Shown here in pieces: positions 9,613-19,910 of a stretch of DNA of 64,000 nt. The notes below the pieces were generated by a model, which did no database searches, was not told the DNA's origin, and was given only the letters and a program-made list of their open reading frames with translations. Position 1 is the first letter of the stretch, and every line of letters starts with the position of its first letter. The stretch is from Caballeronia sp. SBC1 (GTDB taxonomy: Bacteria; Pseudomonadota; Gammaproteobacteria; Burkholderiales; Burkholderiaceae). A program made the translations under genes and the position numbers. The DNA lies in the NCBI RefSeq assembly GCF_011493005.1, contig NZ_CP049156.1:930001-994000 (forward strand), given 5' to 3'.

Positions 9613-12600
9613 ATGAGCGACCAGAACGGCCAATCTCCTGCAGGCCAACCGGACCCTTCCGAGGACCGGGGGAACGGCGCGTCTGAACACAGCACACCCG
9701 CGCCGAAGCCACGGCGCGGCGGCTGGCGGCGCCTGGCCAAATGGCTCGGCGGGTCTGTGCTGGTGCTTGTGCTGTGCTTCGTGCTCGGCGTTGCAATGAT
9801 CCTGTACGCGCTCAACAGCGAGCGCGGGACGCGCTATGTATGGCAGGCGGCGACGTCGCTGCTCGGCGGCCGGCTGAGCGGCACGCTAGACGGCGGCGTG
9901 ATTGCGACGGGCTTGCAGTTGCGCAACGTCCACTGGAAGAGTCTCGACGGCAAGGGAACAGATATTGCCGTGGACAGCGCTTCCGGCCGATGGGAACTGA
10001 CGCGCGCGCCGTTACGTTTCACCATCGATTATTTGCACGTTGGTACGGTCGATGCGCGCATTGCGCCTTCGCCAAAAGACACGAGCAAGACCGAGTTGCC
10101 GCAGGATTTGCGCTTGCCGATCCAGCTTGCGGTGAGCGACGTCACGCTCAACAAGCTGCGCCTCCATGAAGGCGCGACGACCACCGAATTCTCGCGGCTC
10201 GCACTCGACGGACACAGCGATGGCCGTTATCACGAGGCCCGCATCCAGCGCCTCGATACGCCGTTCGGCGCCATCACCGCCGCCTTGAAACTCGATGGTG
10301 GCGCGCGCCCGTTTCCGCTGACCGGCGATGCCGGTTATTCGGGCGAGGTCAGCGGCGAGGCCGTGCAGGTGGCTGCGCATTTGACGGGGTCGCTGGAAAA
10401 CCTGGCTGCCGATATCAACGCGAGCGGCCTGAAGCTCAAGGGGCAGGCGCACGTTGAGGCTGCGCCGTTCGGCGACGTGCCGCTCAAGCGCGCGCTGGTG
10501 ACTATCGATCACGTCAATCCGCAGGCGTTCAGCCCGAGCGCGCCCTTCGCGGATCTCGCGTTGCGCGCCGAACTGAAGCCCGATCCGGCTACGCCGAACG
10601 CGCTGGTGGTAACCGGGCCGGTATCGATCGTGAATGCGAAGCCCGGCTCAGTCGACAAGCAACTGCTTCCGTTGATCGATGCCCGCGCGAACGTGAAGCT
10701 CGATGCATCGGCGCAAATCATCTCCGACCTGAACGTGCGGCTGCTGAAGGACGCCACCGTCACCGGCGGCGGAACGCTCAAGGGCGGGACAGGTCAGTTC
10801 GACCTGAGGGTCGCGAAGCTTGACCTGAACGCAATCGAATCGACCATTCGGCCCACGCAATTTGCCGGGCCGATCGGCATCCATCTCGCAGGTGATACAC
10901 AAACCATCACGCTGGACCTCAACGACCCGAAAGCGGCGTTGCACGCGCAAGGCAAGGTCACGCTCGACGCCAGGCAAACCGCGTTCGATGGCGTGAAACT
11001 GAGCGTAGGGAAAGGCCGTATCGAGCTGAGCGGCGCGCTGCAAAAAGACACGCATTCGAGCTATGACCTGAAGGCTAAGCTCATCGATTTCAATCCGCTG
11101 CTACTGACCGACGAACTGGTCGCGAAGCCTCCGCCGAAGGGATCCAAAGCGAAGCCGGCGGCGAAGTCCCGGCCCATCGAAGCACGCGTGAACGGCACGC
11201 TGTCGGCAACGGGTGTGCTCGCGCCCACGCTTACCACCAAGGCCCAGTTCAAGCTCGGTGACAGCGTCTACGACAACCTCCCGCTCACCGGCGCGGGCAC
11301 CATCCAGGTCGTGGGAACGCGCATCCTGCCGAGCACGGCAACGCTTTCCATAGCGGGTAACGACGTCGATCTCAACGGCAGTTTCGGCGCGCCGGGCGAT
11401 CGCCTGCGTTTTCGTATCGATGCACCGCAGCTCGAGCGGCTGGGTTTCGGACTGGCAGGGCTCATCAAGGCCGACGGCGATGTCACCGGTTCGTTCGCGC
11501 ATCCGAATCTGGCGGCTAACTATCAGGCCGACAGCGTGGTGTTCGGTGCGAACCGAGTTGGCCATGCAGAAGGCCGGGCGGAAGCCCGCGACGGTGCAAA
11601 CGGCGCGCTGATATTCACGCTTCAGGCACGCGATGTCAGCACGGAGGGCGTCGATCTCGCGAGCCTCGACGCAAACCTGAACGGCACGCGCGCGAACCAT
11701 ACGCTCAACGCAACCGCGGTTGGCAAGGTGCGTGGTAACGCGGTCAACCTGACGCTGGCCGCGAGCGGCCGCCTGACCGATGCCCGCGACGGCGCGCATT
11801 GGGACGGCACGGTGACGCGCTTGTCGAACAAGGGCACGCCGAATGTGAATCTCGACGCGCCGGTAACCGTGAGCTACGCGCCAAACCACGTGGCGCTGGG
11901 CGCGACGCGCTTGTCGGCGGAAGGCGCCGTGCTTGACTTGAAATCGTTCGCGCTCGATGGCGGGCGCATCAGTTCGGCTGGCCAGTTGACGAACCTCTCG
12001 GTGGCGCGGTTGCTCGAAATCCGTCAGGAGCTGGAGGGCGGACCGCCACCGGCCAAGACCGATCTGGTTTTCGATGGTGACTGGAATTTTGCGCTCGGCG
12101 CCACCGCGACGGGCTACGTGCAACTGAAGCGGCGTTCGGGCGATGTCTCCATTGACGCCGCCCGCGGCGTCGCGGCGCTCGGCATCACGGACATAACCGC
12201 GCGCGCGGACTTCACCGGCGGCAATCGGCTCAACGCGACGGTGCACGCGCAGGCAACGCGGATCGGCGTGATTGATGCCAATGTCCACACGAACCTGGTG
12301 GCGCGCGACGGTGTGCTCACGGTTGCTGACGAAGCGCCGCTGAGCGGAGCGATTGACGCGAGCGTTCCAACGCTGCGCACGACCGGCGGGTTGTTCGGCC
12401 CGGCTTATTTGCTCGATGGTCGCCTTGCGCTGAAGCTGACCATCGCGGGGATCGTTGCAAAACCGACTTTGTCGGGCATGCTCACCGGCGACGCGTTGTC
12501 GGTCACGGTCATCGACCAGGGCGTGCAGTTGAAGGACGGCGTGATCCGGATTGCGTTGTCGGAGAATCTTGTCGATTTCCAGCAGGTCGAGTTTCACGGC

Positions 12601-13671
12601 GCGAGCGGCACGTTGCGCGCGACCGGGAAGGTGCGGCTGGATCAGCAGCAGCCGGACCTGACCGCCAGCATCATTGCTGACAAGCTTGAACTGTTTGCGT
12701 CGCCTGACCGGCAGTTGCAGTTGTCGGGGAGCGCGTCCGTGGCAAACGCAGGTTTGCAGGGCGGCATGGCGATTGACGGCAAGTTCACTGTTGATCACGC
12801 GCTCTTCGATTTGCCTGAGCAATCGGCGCCGTCGCTTGGCGACGACGTCGTGATCGTGCGGCCCGACGGTACCGTGAAGGGCGAGGATCAGCACGTTGTC
12901 GCGACCGGCGAGAAGCCCGTGGGTGCGTTCGCGCCGCGCGCGAATATTGATATCAATCTCGGCCAGAAATTTCGCTTCCGTGGTGCGGGCGCAGACCTTG
13001 GCCTGGCCGGCACCGTCACCGCGATGAGCGCGCCGAACATGCCGCTGCGGGCGGTGGGCAACGTGCGCGTGACGCCGGGTTCTACCTATACGGCGTTTGG
13101 GCGGAAGCTGGGTATCGAAAACGGCTTTTTCACGTTCAACGGACCGGTCGCGAATCCCGGCATCAATATCCTGGCGATGCGGCGCAATCAGGAAATCGAG
13201 GCCGGTGTGCAGGTGACGGGCACCGTGCAGTCGCCGGTTGCCAAGCTGATCTCAGAGCCGAACGTGCCGGATAACGAGAAGTTGTCGTGGTTGCTTTTCG
13301 GGCATGGCACGGATCAGGGCAACAACATTGGTCAGCAGAGCGCGATGACGAATGCGCTCGCATTGCTGGGAAGTTCGCAGGGCAAGCGGATTGCGCAGAC
13401 GTTCGGGCTGGATGAGTTTTCGATTGGTACTAGTGAGGTTGGGCTGACCGATCCGCAAGTCGTGATGTTGTCGAAGGCGATCAATGAACGGCTCGTGCTT
13501 GGCTATGAGCAGGGTCTGCAGTCGGCGAGCAATGCGATCAAGGCGACGCTGAGCCTGTCGCGCTTTTGGTCGATATCGGCATACGGCGGCACGTTCCAGG
13601 GCATGGATCTGCTTTACACGCGGCGATTCGATTCGTGGTCGCGAAGGAATGGGCCGACAGAGGGGAAGTAG
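9613..13671 (+). CDS. tamB: Translocation and assembly module inner-membrane protein TamB
   Basis: Giant AsmA-like/bridge-type protein of 1352 residues, anchored in the inner membrane and spanning the periplasm as a long beta-groove. It has a Pro/Gly-rich cytoplasmic leader, one signal anchor (LGGSVLVLVLCFVLGVAMIL, about residues 50-70), and then repetitive beta-strand sequence throughout. The C-terminal DUF490 domain is recognisable by ANIDINLGQKFRFRGAGADL, FGRKLGIENGFFTFNGP and KLSWLLFGHGTDQG. It forms an operon with tamA and is closed by a strong terminator. The long beta-groove is known in this superfamily to carry lipid or guide barrel proteins. Confidence 0.93.
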   Translation: MSDQNGQSPAGQPDPSEDRGNGASEHSTPAPKPRRGGWRRLAKWLGGSVLVLVLCFVLGVAMILYALNSERGTRYVWQAATSLLGGRLSGTLDGGVIATGLQLRNVHWKSLDGKGTDIAVDSASGRWELTRAPLRFTIDYLHVGTVDARIAPSPKDTSKTELPQDLRLPIQLAVSDVTLNKLRLHEGATTTEFSRLALDGHSDGRYHEARIQRLDTPFGAITAALKLDGGARPFPLTGDAGYSGEVSGEAVQVAAHLTGSLENLAADINASGLKLKGQAHVEAAPFGDVPLKRALVTIDHVNPQAFSPSAPFADLALRAELKPDPATPNALVVTGPVSIVNAKPGSVDKQLLPLIDARANVKLDASAQIISDLNVRLLKDATVTGGGTLKGGTGQFDLRVAKLDLNAIESTIRPTQFAGPIGIHLAGDTQTITLDLNDPKAALHAQGKVTLDARQTAFDGVKLSVGKGRIELSGALQKDTHSSYDLKAKLIDFNPLLLTDELVAKPPPKGSKAKPAAKSRPIEARVNGTLSATGVLAPTLTTKAQFKLGDSVYDNLPLTGAGTIQVVGTRILPSTATLSIAGNDVDLNGSFGAPGDRLRFRIDAPQLERLGFGLAGLIKADGDVTGSFAHPNLAANYQADSVVFGANRVGHAEGRAEARDGANGALIFTLQARDVSTEGVDLASLDANLNGTRANHTLNATAVGKVRGNAVNLTLAASGRLTDARDGAHWDGTVTRLSNKGTPNVNLDAPVTVSYAPNHVALGATRLSAEGAVLDLKSFALDGGRISSAGQLTNLSVARLLEIRQELEGGPPPAKTDLVFDGDWNFALGATATGYVQLKRRSGDVSIDAARGVAALGITDITARADFTGGNRLNATVHAQATRIGVIDANVHTNLVARDGVLTVADEAPLSGAIDASVPTLRTTGGLFGPAYLLDGRLALKLTIAGIVAKPTLSGMLTGDALSVTVIDQGVQLKDGVIRIALSENLVDFQQVEFHGASGTLRATGKVRLDQQQPDLTASIIADKLELFASPDRQLQLSGSASVANAGLQGGMAIDGKFTVDHALFDLPEQSAPSLGDDVVIVRPDGTVKGEDQHVVATGEKPVGAFAPRANIDINLGQKFRFRGAGADLGLAGTVTAMSAPNMPLRAVGNVRVTPGSTYTAFGRKLGIENGFFTFNGPVANPGINILAMRRNQEIEAGVQVTGTVQSPVAKLISEPNVPDNEKLSWLLFGHGTDQGNNIGQQSAMTNALALLGSSQGKRIAQTFGLDEFSIGTSEVGLTDPQVVMLSKAINERLVLGYEQGLQSASNAIKATLSLSRFWSISAYGGTFQGMDLLYTRRFDSWSRRNGPTEGK

Positions 13672-13692
13672 ATTGCGGACCGCATGAAAGCT

Positions 13693-13730
13693 AAAAGGCC
13701 GTTTCTAACGTGAGTTGGAAACGGCCTTTT
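13693..13730. terminator. Terminator between tamB and metG
   Basis: AAAAGGCCGTTTC and GAAACGGCCTTTT form a 13-bp stem around a 12-nt loop. It is symmetrical with A- and T-runs, so it serves both convergent genes. Confidence 0.88.
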
Positions 13731-13774
13731 GCTCTTGCGTTCGCGCGCCTTGAAAAACCGCGCCAGCCGTACTT

Positions 13775-15934
13775 TTACTTCACGCGCATACCCGGCTTGG
13801 CGCCGCCGTGCGGTTCGAGGATGTACAAACCCGGTTCGGCCTTCTCGTCGTCGGCGGAAGCGGCCAGCACCATGCCTTCCGACAGCCCGAACTTCATCTT
13901 GCGCGGCGCCAGATTCGCGACCATTACCGTGAACTTTCCGATCAGGTCCTGTGGCTGATAGGCCGACTTGATCCCGGAGAACACGTTGCGGGTTTTTTCC
14001 TCGCCAACATCCAGTGTCAGTTGCAGCAGCTTGTCCGACCCTTCGACCGCTGTGCAATTCACGATCTTCGCGATTCGCAGATCGACCTTGGCGAAGTCAT
14101 CGATGGAAATCACGCCTTCCGCTTCTGGCTCTTTCACCTTCGCCGCTTTCTTTGACGCAGAAGCAGAAGTAGCCGCGGGCGCGGCAGCAACGGCTTGCCC
14201 CGGCGCGACCGATTCCCGGTTGGCCGCGATCAGCGCTTCAATCTGCTTCGGATCGACGCGCGTCATCAAGTGCTTGTACGCGTTGATCGGCTGCGAAGAA
14301 CTGAGCGGTGTGGAAACATCCGACCAGACCAGCGGCGCGATGCCGAGGAACCCTTCCACCGATTCCGCCAGCACCGGCAGCACCGGCTTCAACGCCAGCG
14401 ACAGCAAACGGAATGCTTCCAGGCTCACGCTGCACGTTTCATGCAGCGCGGCGGCGTTGGCTTCGTCTTTCGCCTGATCCCAGGGCTTCGCGGTATCGAC
14501 AAACGCGTTGACGGTATCGGCGAGATCCATGGTTGTGCGCAACGCCCGCCCGTACTCACGCGCCTCGTAGAGCGCCGAGATCTGCGGCACCGCTGCGCGC
14601 AATTGCAGCAGCAGCGGATGATTCATCGCGCCGTCCAGCACGCGGCCCTCGAAACGCTTGATCAGGAATCCCGCCGCCCGGCTCGCGATATTCACGTATT
14701 TGCCGACCAGATCGCTGTTCACGCGCGCCTGGAAGTCATCGAGGCTCAGGTCGATGTCTTCCATTGTGTGGTTCAGCTTCGCGGCGAAGTAGTAGCGCAG
14801 CCACTCGGGATTAATCCCGGTATCGATCACGCTTTTCGCCGTGATAAATGTGCCGCGCGACTTGGACATCTTCGCGCCGTCGACGGTGAGAAAGCCGTGA
14901 GCGAACACGTTTGTCGGCGTGCGATGACCGGAAAACTCCAGCATCGCGGGCCAGAATAGCGTGTGGAAATACAGGATGTCCTTGCCGATAAAGTGATACT
15001 GCTCCGTCTTCGATCCCGGCCGGATCCACTCCTCGAAATCGAGGCCGCGCGCATCCGCCAGATTCTTGAAGCTGGCGTAGTAACCCACGGGCGCGTCCAC
15101 CCAGACGTAGAAATACTTGCCCGGCGCACCCGGGATTTCGAAGCCGAAATACGGCGAGTCGCGCGAAATATCCCAGTCGGCGAGTTTGGCCTCGCCCTTG
15201 TCACCGAGCCATTCGCGCATCTTGTTCGTGGCTTCCGGCTGGGCGAGCCCGCTGACCCAGCCGCGCAGGAAATCTTCGCAACGCGGGTCGGAGAGACGGA
15301 AGAAATAGTGCGTCGAGGTTTTGCGCACCGGCGTTGCGCCCGAAACCACCGAATACGGGTTGATCAGATCGAGCGGCTGGTAGGTGGACCCGCAGACTTC
15401 GCAGTTGTCGCCGTACTGGTCTTTCGCGCCGCACTTCGGGCATTCGCCCTTGATGAAGCGGTCGGGCAGGAACATTTCCTTGACCGGATCGTAGGCTTGT
15501 TCAATGTCGCGCGCTTCAATTAGTCCGGCCGCCTTCAGCGAACCGTAGATGGATTCGCACAGCACGCGGTTTTCTTCGGCGTCGGTGGAGTAGTAATTGT
15601 CGAACGAGATGCCGAAGCTGTCGAAATCGCGTTTGTGCTCTTTCCCCACGCGTTCGATCAACTGCTTCGGCGTGATGCCTTCCTGCTCGGCGCGCAGCAT
15701 GATTGGCGTGCCGTGGGTATCGTCAGCGCCGACGTAGTAGACCTCGTGACCGTGCATTCGCAGCGAGCGCACCCAGATATCGGTCTGGATGTATTCGACC
15801 ATATGGCCAATATGAATCTGACCGTTCGCGTACGGAAGCGCGGACGTGACGAGAATTCGGCGAAGGCCGGGCGTGGCGGGCGCCACTGCGGAAACGGATG
15901 TAGACGAGGTGGGTGCTGATGAGGGTGCTGACAT
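13775..15934 (-). CDS. metG: Methionine--tRNA ligase
   Basis: Class-I aminoacyl-tRNA synthetase. After a Ser/Ala-rich start ([12 protein letters not shown] at 15934) the catalytic domain shows [18 protein letters not shown] (HIGH motif). A four-cysteine zinc knuckle follows ([19 protein letters not shown]), and the KMSKS loop is [11 protein letters not shown]. The C-terminal end is a tRNA-binding (Trbp111-like) dimerisation domain starting near [17 protein letters not shown] and joined through an Ala/Lys-rich linker. The 719 residues fit the long MetG form. Upstream in-frame codons extend the frame but carry no conserved sequence. Confidence 0.96.
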   Translation of the reverse strand: MSAPSSAPTSSTSVSAVAPATPGLRRILVTSALPYANGQIHIGHMVEYIQTDIWVRSLRMHGHEVYYVGADDTHGTPIMLRAEQEGITPKQLIERVGKEHKRDFDSFGISFDNYYSTDAEENRVLCESIYGSLKAAGLIEARDIEQAYDPVKEMFLPDRFIKGECPKCGAKDQYGDNCEVCGSTYQPLDLINPYSVVSGATPVRKTSTHYFFRLSDPRCEDFLRGWVSGLAQPEATNKMREWLGDKGEAKLADWDISRDSPYFGFEIPGAPGKYFYVWVDAPVGYYASFKNLADARGLDFEEWIRPGSKTEQYHFIGKDILYFHTLFWPAMLEFSGHRTPTNVFAHGFLTVDGAKMSKSRGTFITAKSVIDTGINPEWLRYYFAAKLNHTMEDIDLSLDDFQARVNSDLVGKYVNIASRAAGFLIKRFEGRVLDGAMNHPLLLQLRAAVPQISALYEAREYGRALRTTMDLADTVNAFVDTAKPWDQAKDEANAAALHETCSVSLEAFRLLSLALKPVLPVLAESVEGFLGIAPLVWSDVSTPLSSSQPINAYKHLMTRVDPKQIEALIAANRESVAPGQAVAAAPAATSASASKKAAKVKEPEAEGVISIDDFAKVDLRIAKIVNCTAVEGSDKLLQLTLDVGEEKTRNVFSGIKSAYQPQDLIGKFTVMVANLAPRKMKFGLSEGMVLAASADDEKAEPGLYILEPHGGAKPGMRVK

Positions 15935-16304
15935 AAGGCGCTGGCCTGCGGTTGAAGAATTCAGTGATTGCGTGAAAAAGCGAATCACGATTCTAACAGC
16001 CAAGGGTCTTTCGTTCGCACTCGGGCGGTAATGGAGCGCGGGGAGGGGCGGCCGGGGTTGGCCGGAGGACACCTCCCAAAATCCAGACGAAAAAAAACCG
16101 GGGCGATTAACGGATTAACGGCCCCGGAGCAACAACGACAAGAGGAGAATGGCACGTGGCGGCAAAGCCAGCCACCTACCGTTAATACAGACACGGACTG
16201 CCAAGGCAAAGTTTCAAATATTTTTCGTATCCGCTGTTCTTCTGCGAAACGAATCGAACCTCCGACCCTGCAACCGCATCAATCCCTCTTGTAAATCAAC
16301 CGTC
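15935..16304. other. Intergenic region between metG and the OmpA lipoprotein gene
   Basis: 370 nt upstream of metG and downstream of the OmpA-like gene, both on the minus strand. It contains a minus-strand terminator (16090-16127) and, at about 16240-16304, a tRNA-like stretch: on the minus strand GGTTCGATTC preceded by GTCGGA, as in a T-arm. No complete cloverleaf can be drawn. Confidence 0.5.
16090..16127 (-). terminator. Terminator downstream of the OmpA-like lipoprotein gene
   Basis: On the minus strand CCGGGGC pairs with GCCCCGG (16-nt loop) and is followed by eight T. It lies about 180 nt beyond the stop codon of the OmpA-like gene. Confidence 0.75.
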
Positions 16305-16961
16305 TTACTGAACCTGACCCGGCTGCGCGGTCGCGCGCAGGTAGATTTCCACGCGACGGTTCTGCGCACGGCCAGCTTCAGTGCTGTTGTCAGCAATAGG
16401 CTGGGTCTGGCCCATGCCCTGTGCCGACAGACGTTGACCTGCCACGCCGCGGCTTGCCAGATACGAAGCCACGCTTTGTGCACGATTCTGCGACAGCGTC
16501 TGGTTGTACGCCGGCTGGCCCGTGCTGTCCGTATGACCCACCACTTGCGCGATCAGCTCAGGATGCTGCGTGAGCGTTTGCGTGACCTGGTCGAGCACCG
16601 GTGCGAAACCGGGCTTGATCGCGTAGCTGTTGGTGTCGAACGAGATCGAGTTCGGAATGTTGACCTTCAGCGATCCGTCCGGCTGTTCCGTCACCTGCGT
16701 GCCCGTGCCCTTCGTTGCGCCCGTCAGCTTGCCCTTGATGGCTTGCCAGTTGTAGCCGGTAATGCCGCCGGCCGCTGCGCCGACGCCTGCGCCGATAGCC
16801 GCACCCTTACCGCCGCCGAAGATTGCGCCAAGCGCCGCGCCCGACGCCGCGCCAATGCCCGTGCCAACGGCGGCGTTATTGCCTTGCTGGGTTGCGCAGC
16901 CGGCGACAAGCGTGCCCGCTACAGCGATTACGCACAAGCGGGTCATCATTTTCGAGTTCAT
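16305..16961 (-). CDS. OmpA-family lipoprotein with glycine-zipper domain
   Basis: Outer-membrane lipoprotein that anchors to peptidoglycan. The signal peptide ends in the lipobox LVAGC (Cys about residue 22). A glycine-zipper segment follows (GAASGAALGAIFGGGKGAAI and on), then an OmpA C-terminal domain with ISFDTNSYAIKP, VVGHTDSTGQPAYNQTLSQ and NRRVEIYLRA, which bind meso-diaminopimelate. The length is 218 residues. It resembles YiaD/YfiB-type proteins. It is divergent from apbC and followed by a minus-strand terminator. Confidence 0.9.
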   Translation of the reverse strand: MNSKMMTRLCVIAVAGTLVAGCATQQGNNAAVGTGIGAASGAALGAIFGGGKGAAIGAGVGAAAGGITGYNWQAIKGKLTGATKGTGTQVTEQPDGSLKVNIPNSISFDTNSYAIKPGFAPVLDQVTQTLTQHPELIAQVVGHTDSTGQPAYNQTLSQNRAQSVASYLASRGVAGQRLSAQGMGQTQPIADNSTEAGRAQNRRVEIYLRATAQPGQVQ

Positions 16962-17233
16962 TGTTCATTCTCCAGGATACCAATTCAGACAAAGCCAGTA
17001 CCGACGGTCCGAAAGGAGCCCAGTAGGGTCTTCCGGTGAGTCGTTGCGGCTGCCACTACAATACGGCCAAGGATTCAAGCGATTATAACGATGCGTCCCC
17101 GAATCATGGCAGCGTGGGATAGTGCATCGCACACTGCGGCGACGCAATGTCATGCAACAATTCCTTTCAATTTCATACTTTGCGTGCGGACCATTCGATC
17201 CGCAATCGCAAAAAGCGTTCCCCTGGAGTTTCG

Positions 17234-18322
17234 ATGAGTCTTGATCGCGCCCAGATCGACACCGCGCTCAGCGGTTTGATCGATCCCAACACCAGCCGCA
17301 CTTTCGCGGACACGAAAAGCATCCGTAGCGTGGCCGTGGACGGGGCAAACGTCAGCGTGAACATCGTGCTCGGTTATCCGGCGAAAAGCCAGTTCGACGC
17401 CATCCGCACGCTTGTGGCGAACGCCGTCGCTGGCGTGCCAGGCGTGGCTGGCGTACAGGTCACGGTGGCCTCGCAGGTGGTCGCGCACGCGGTCCAGCGC
17501 GGTGTAAAGCTGCTGCCGAACGTGAAGAACATCATTGCGGTCGCGTCGGGCAAGGGCGGGGTCGGCAAGAGCACGACCGCCGTGAACCTGGCGCTTGCGC
17601 TGGCGGCCGAAGGCGCGTCGGTCGGCATGCTGGACGCGGATATCTACGGGCCGTCGCTGCCCATGATGCTTGGCATTACCGGCCGGCCGGAATCGCCCGA
17701 CAACACCTCGATGAACCCCATGGTGGGCCACGGTATCCAGGCCAACTCGATCGGTTTCCTGATCGAACAGGATAATCCCATGGTATGGCGTGGCCCGATG
17801 GTCACGTCCGCCCTCGAACAATTGCTGCGCCAGACCAATTGGAAGGACCTCGATTACCTGGTCGTCGACATGCCGCCCGGCACCGGCGACATCCAGCTCA
17901 CGCTCTCGCAGAAAGTGCCCGTCACGGGCGCGGTGATCGTCACCACGCCGCAGGACATCGCGTTGCTGGACGCCAAGAAGGGTCTGAAGATGTTCGAGAA
18001 AGTGGGCATCCCGATCCTGGGCATCGTGGAGAACATGAGCACGCATATCTGCTCGAATTGCGGCCACGAAGAACATATTTTTGGCGCGGGCGGGGGCGAG
18101 CGGATGTCGAAGGAATATGGCGTGCCGGTGCTCGGCCACTTGCCGCTCGATATCGCGATCCGCGAGAAAACCGATGCGGGCCAGCCGACGGTGATCTCGG
18201 AACCGGACAGCAAGATTGCCGAGGCTTATCGGTCCATCGCGCGCAAGGTGGCTATTTCGATTGCCGAACGCCAGCGTGACATGACGTCGATGTTCCCCAC
18301 CATCGTAGTGCAAAACACTTAG
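17234..18322 (+). CDS. apbC: Iron-sulfur cluster carrier protein ApbC (Mrp)
   Basis: P-loop ATPase that carries and delivers [4Fe-4S] clusters in the cytoplasm. The N-terminus (start MSLDRAQ at 17234, with GGAG upstream) holds a DUF59/MIP18-like domain of about 90 residues. The ATPase follows with ASGKGGVGKSTTAVNLA, LDADIYGPSLP and DMPPGTGDIQLT. The cluster-ligating CxxC is present in ICSNCGHEEHIFG. The 362 residues match the family. It is divergent from the OmpA-like lipoprotein; metG lies just beyond, a pairing also seen in other proteobacteria. Confidence 0.94.
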   Translation: MSLDRAQIDTALSGLIDPNTSRTFADTKSIRSVAVDGANVSVNIVLGYPAKSQFDAIRTLVANAVAGVPGVAGVQVTVASQVVAHAVQRGVKLLPNVKNIIAVASGKGGVGKSTTAVNLALALAAEGASVGMLDADIYGPSLPMMLGITGRPESPDNTSMNPMVGHGIQANSIGFLIEQDNPMVWRGPMVTSALEQLLRQTNWKDLDYLVVDMPPGTGDIQLTLSQKVPVTGAVIVTTPQDIALLDAKKGLKMFEKVGIPILGIVENMSTHICSNCGHEEHIFGAGGGERMSKEYGVPVLGHLPLDIAIREKTDAGQPTVISEPDSKIAEAYRSIARKVAISIAERQRDMTSMFPTIVVQNT

Positions 18323-18433
18323 GCGGCACGAAGACGCGGGCGATTTTGGCGGCGCGTGTCGCGGTATCATGTCGCCTTGATTGGCGCGGCCAGGTGAACA
18401 CACGGGGTGGTCGCGGGTCGCCATGAGGATCGC

Positions 18434-19018
18434 ATGAAACAAAGATTCGACGGGCTTGAATCGCGCAGACTGCCTGCCGCGAGACACCCGGTCCCGAGCC
18501 TGATACTGAGTTTGAGCACGACTGTCAGCGTGTTGGCCAGTGTCATGCTGCTCGGCGGCTGCGGCCTCCTGTTCCAGAACCACGAAAAACGTGCCGACGC
18601 CACGTTGCAGCCTACCGGCGGCAATACGGTGACTGGCACGGTTACGTTCATCGAACGCGCAGACGGTGTCCAGGTGTCTTACAACCTGTCGGGAATGCCG
18701 CCCAATAGCGAGCACGCACTGCAGATTCACGAACGCGGCGATTGCATCATCGCAACCTCGTCCGACGGCGGCCCGGTTTTCGCGCCGGCGTCCGAGCGCA
18801 GCGACTCCGGCACCAAGGTTGAAGGCGACCTGGCCAGCATTCGCGCCGACGCGAACGGTACGGCGACGGGCTTCATTGTCGCGCCGGATGTGTCGCTTGA
18901 CGGCGTGCGCTCGGTGTTGTCGCGCGCCATCGTGCTTCATCGCGACGCCGCCGACACCTACGCCATCGTGCCGCATGGCGCCGGTCCCGCTCTCGCGTGC
19001 GGTGTGATCCGGCAGTGA
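18434..19018 (+). CDS. Cu/Zn superoxide dismutase-like lipoprotein with lost metal ligands
   Basis: Secreted lipoprotein of 194 residues (MKQRFDG, AGGA site 7 nt upstream) with lipobox MLLGGC. The rest has the SodC fold pattern: GTVTFIERADGVQVSYNLSG, HALQIHERGDC, EGDLASI, AIVLHRDAADTY and a closing ALACGVIRQ with the disulfide cysteines. Compared with active enzymes, the first copper His of HGFHxH is Gln, the bridging His of GGHxxP is gone (GGPVFAP), and two zinc His are absent. One Cu His in each flanking motif and the GDL aspartate remain. Superoxide dismutation is therefore unlikely. It may bind metal weakly or serve a structural role. Confidence 0.82.
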   Translation: MKQRFDGLESRRLPAARHPVPSLILSLSTTVSVLASVMLLGGCGLLFQNHEKRADATLQPTGGNTVTGTVTFIERADGVQVSYNLSGMPPNSEHALQIHERGDCIIATSSDGGPVFAPASERSDSGTKVEGDLASIRADANGTATGFIVAPDVSLDGVRSVLSRAIVLHRDAADTYAIVPHGAGPALACGVIRQ

Positions 19019-19236
19019 TCCTTCATCTTTCAATGAAATCAGGCTGTTGGGACGCGTGACCCAGCCGCTTGGCATAGCCGCGTCGCGCAGCCGGCGCATC
19101 AAGTAAAATACGGGCTTCTCGTCTGGTCTGGCTGGCTTCGGCGTGCTTCTGCATTCATCCCGAGTCTCCGGCCACGCCCTGTTTCAAGCCCGGCGGCCCC
19201 TTTCAAGCCGCCTCTTTCGTTGGGTAGCGTTCCCTT

Positions 19237-19806
19237 ATGAGCATCAAGTCCGACAAGTGGATCCGGCGCATGGCCGAAGAGCACAACATGATCGAGCCGT
19301 TCGTGCGCGATCAGGTGCGGGTGTCCGAAGACGGCCGCAAGATCGTGAGCTATGGCACATCCAGTTACGGTTATGACATTCGTGTGGCAGACGAATTCAA
19401 GATCTTCACGAACATCAATTCCACGATTGTCGACCCGAAGAATTTCGACGAAAAATCGTTCGTCGACTTCAAGGGCGACGTCTGCATCATCCCGCCGAAC
19501 TCGTTCGCACTTGCGCGAACGGTCGAATATTTCCGGATTCCGCGCTCGTGCCTGACCGTTTGTCTCGGCAAATCCACGTACGCCCGCTGCGGGATCATTG
19601 TGAACGTGACGCCGTTCGAGCCGGAATGGGAAGGGTATGTGACGCTCGAATTCTCGAATACGACACCATTGCCTGCCAAAATCTACGCGAACGAAGGCGT
19701 GGCGCAGGTTCTCTTCTTTGAAAGCGATGAGATCTGCGAGACCTCATACGCCGATCGTGGGGGCAAGTATCAAGGGCAAATCGGCGTAACACTGCCGAAA
19801 ACCTGA
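19237..19806 (+). CDS. dcd: dCTP deaminase
   Basis: Converts dCTP to dUTP for thymidylate synthesis. It is a 189-residue trimeric enzyme of the dUTPase fold: [22 protein letters not shown] at the start, [45 protein letters not shown] and [20 protein letters not shown] with the catalytic glutamate. All family blocks are intact. It stands alone between the SOD-like gene and the decarboxylase gene. Confidence 0.97.
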   Translation: MSIKSDKWIRRMAEEHNMIEPFVRDQVRVSEDGRKIVSYGTSSYGYDIRVADEFKIFTNINSTIVDPKNFDEKSFVDFKGDVCIIPPNSFALARTVEYFRIPRSCLTVCLGKSTYARCGIIVNVTPFEPEWEGYVTLEFSNTTPLPAKIYANEGVAQVLFFESDEICETSYADRGGKYQGQIGVTLPKT

Positions 19807-19830
19807 CGTTTCTTGCTTGTTAGAAACGTC
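19805..19830 (+). terminator. Hairpin overlapping the dcd stop codon
   Basis: GACGTTTCT and AGAAACGTC form a 9-bp stem with an 8-nt loop starting in the dcd stop codon. No T-run follows directly, so it may be a weak terminator or an mRNA 3' stabiliser. Confidence 0.45.
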
Positions 19831-19910
19831 ATTGCAACGCTTTTTGAAAGACCGCTGGACTCGAGCACGCACAACTCGGTCAGCGGTCGTTCCATTTGGA
19901 GATTCGCCGC

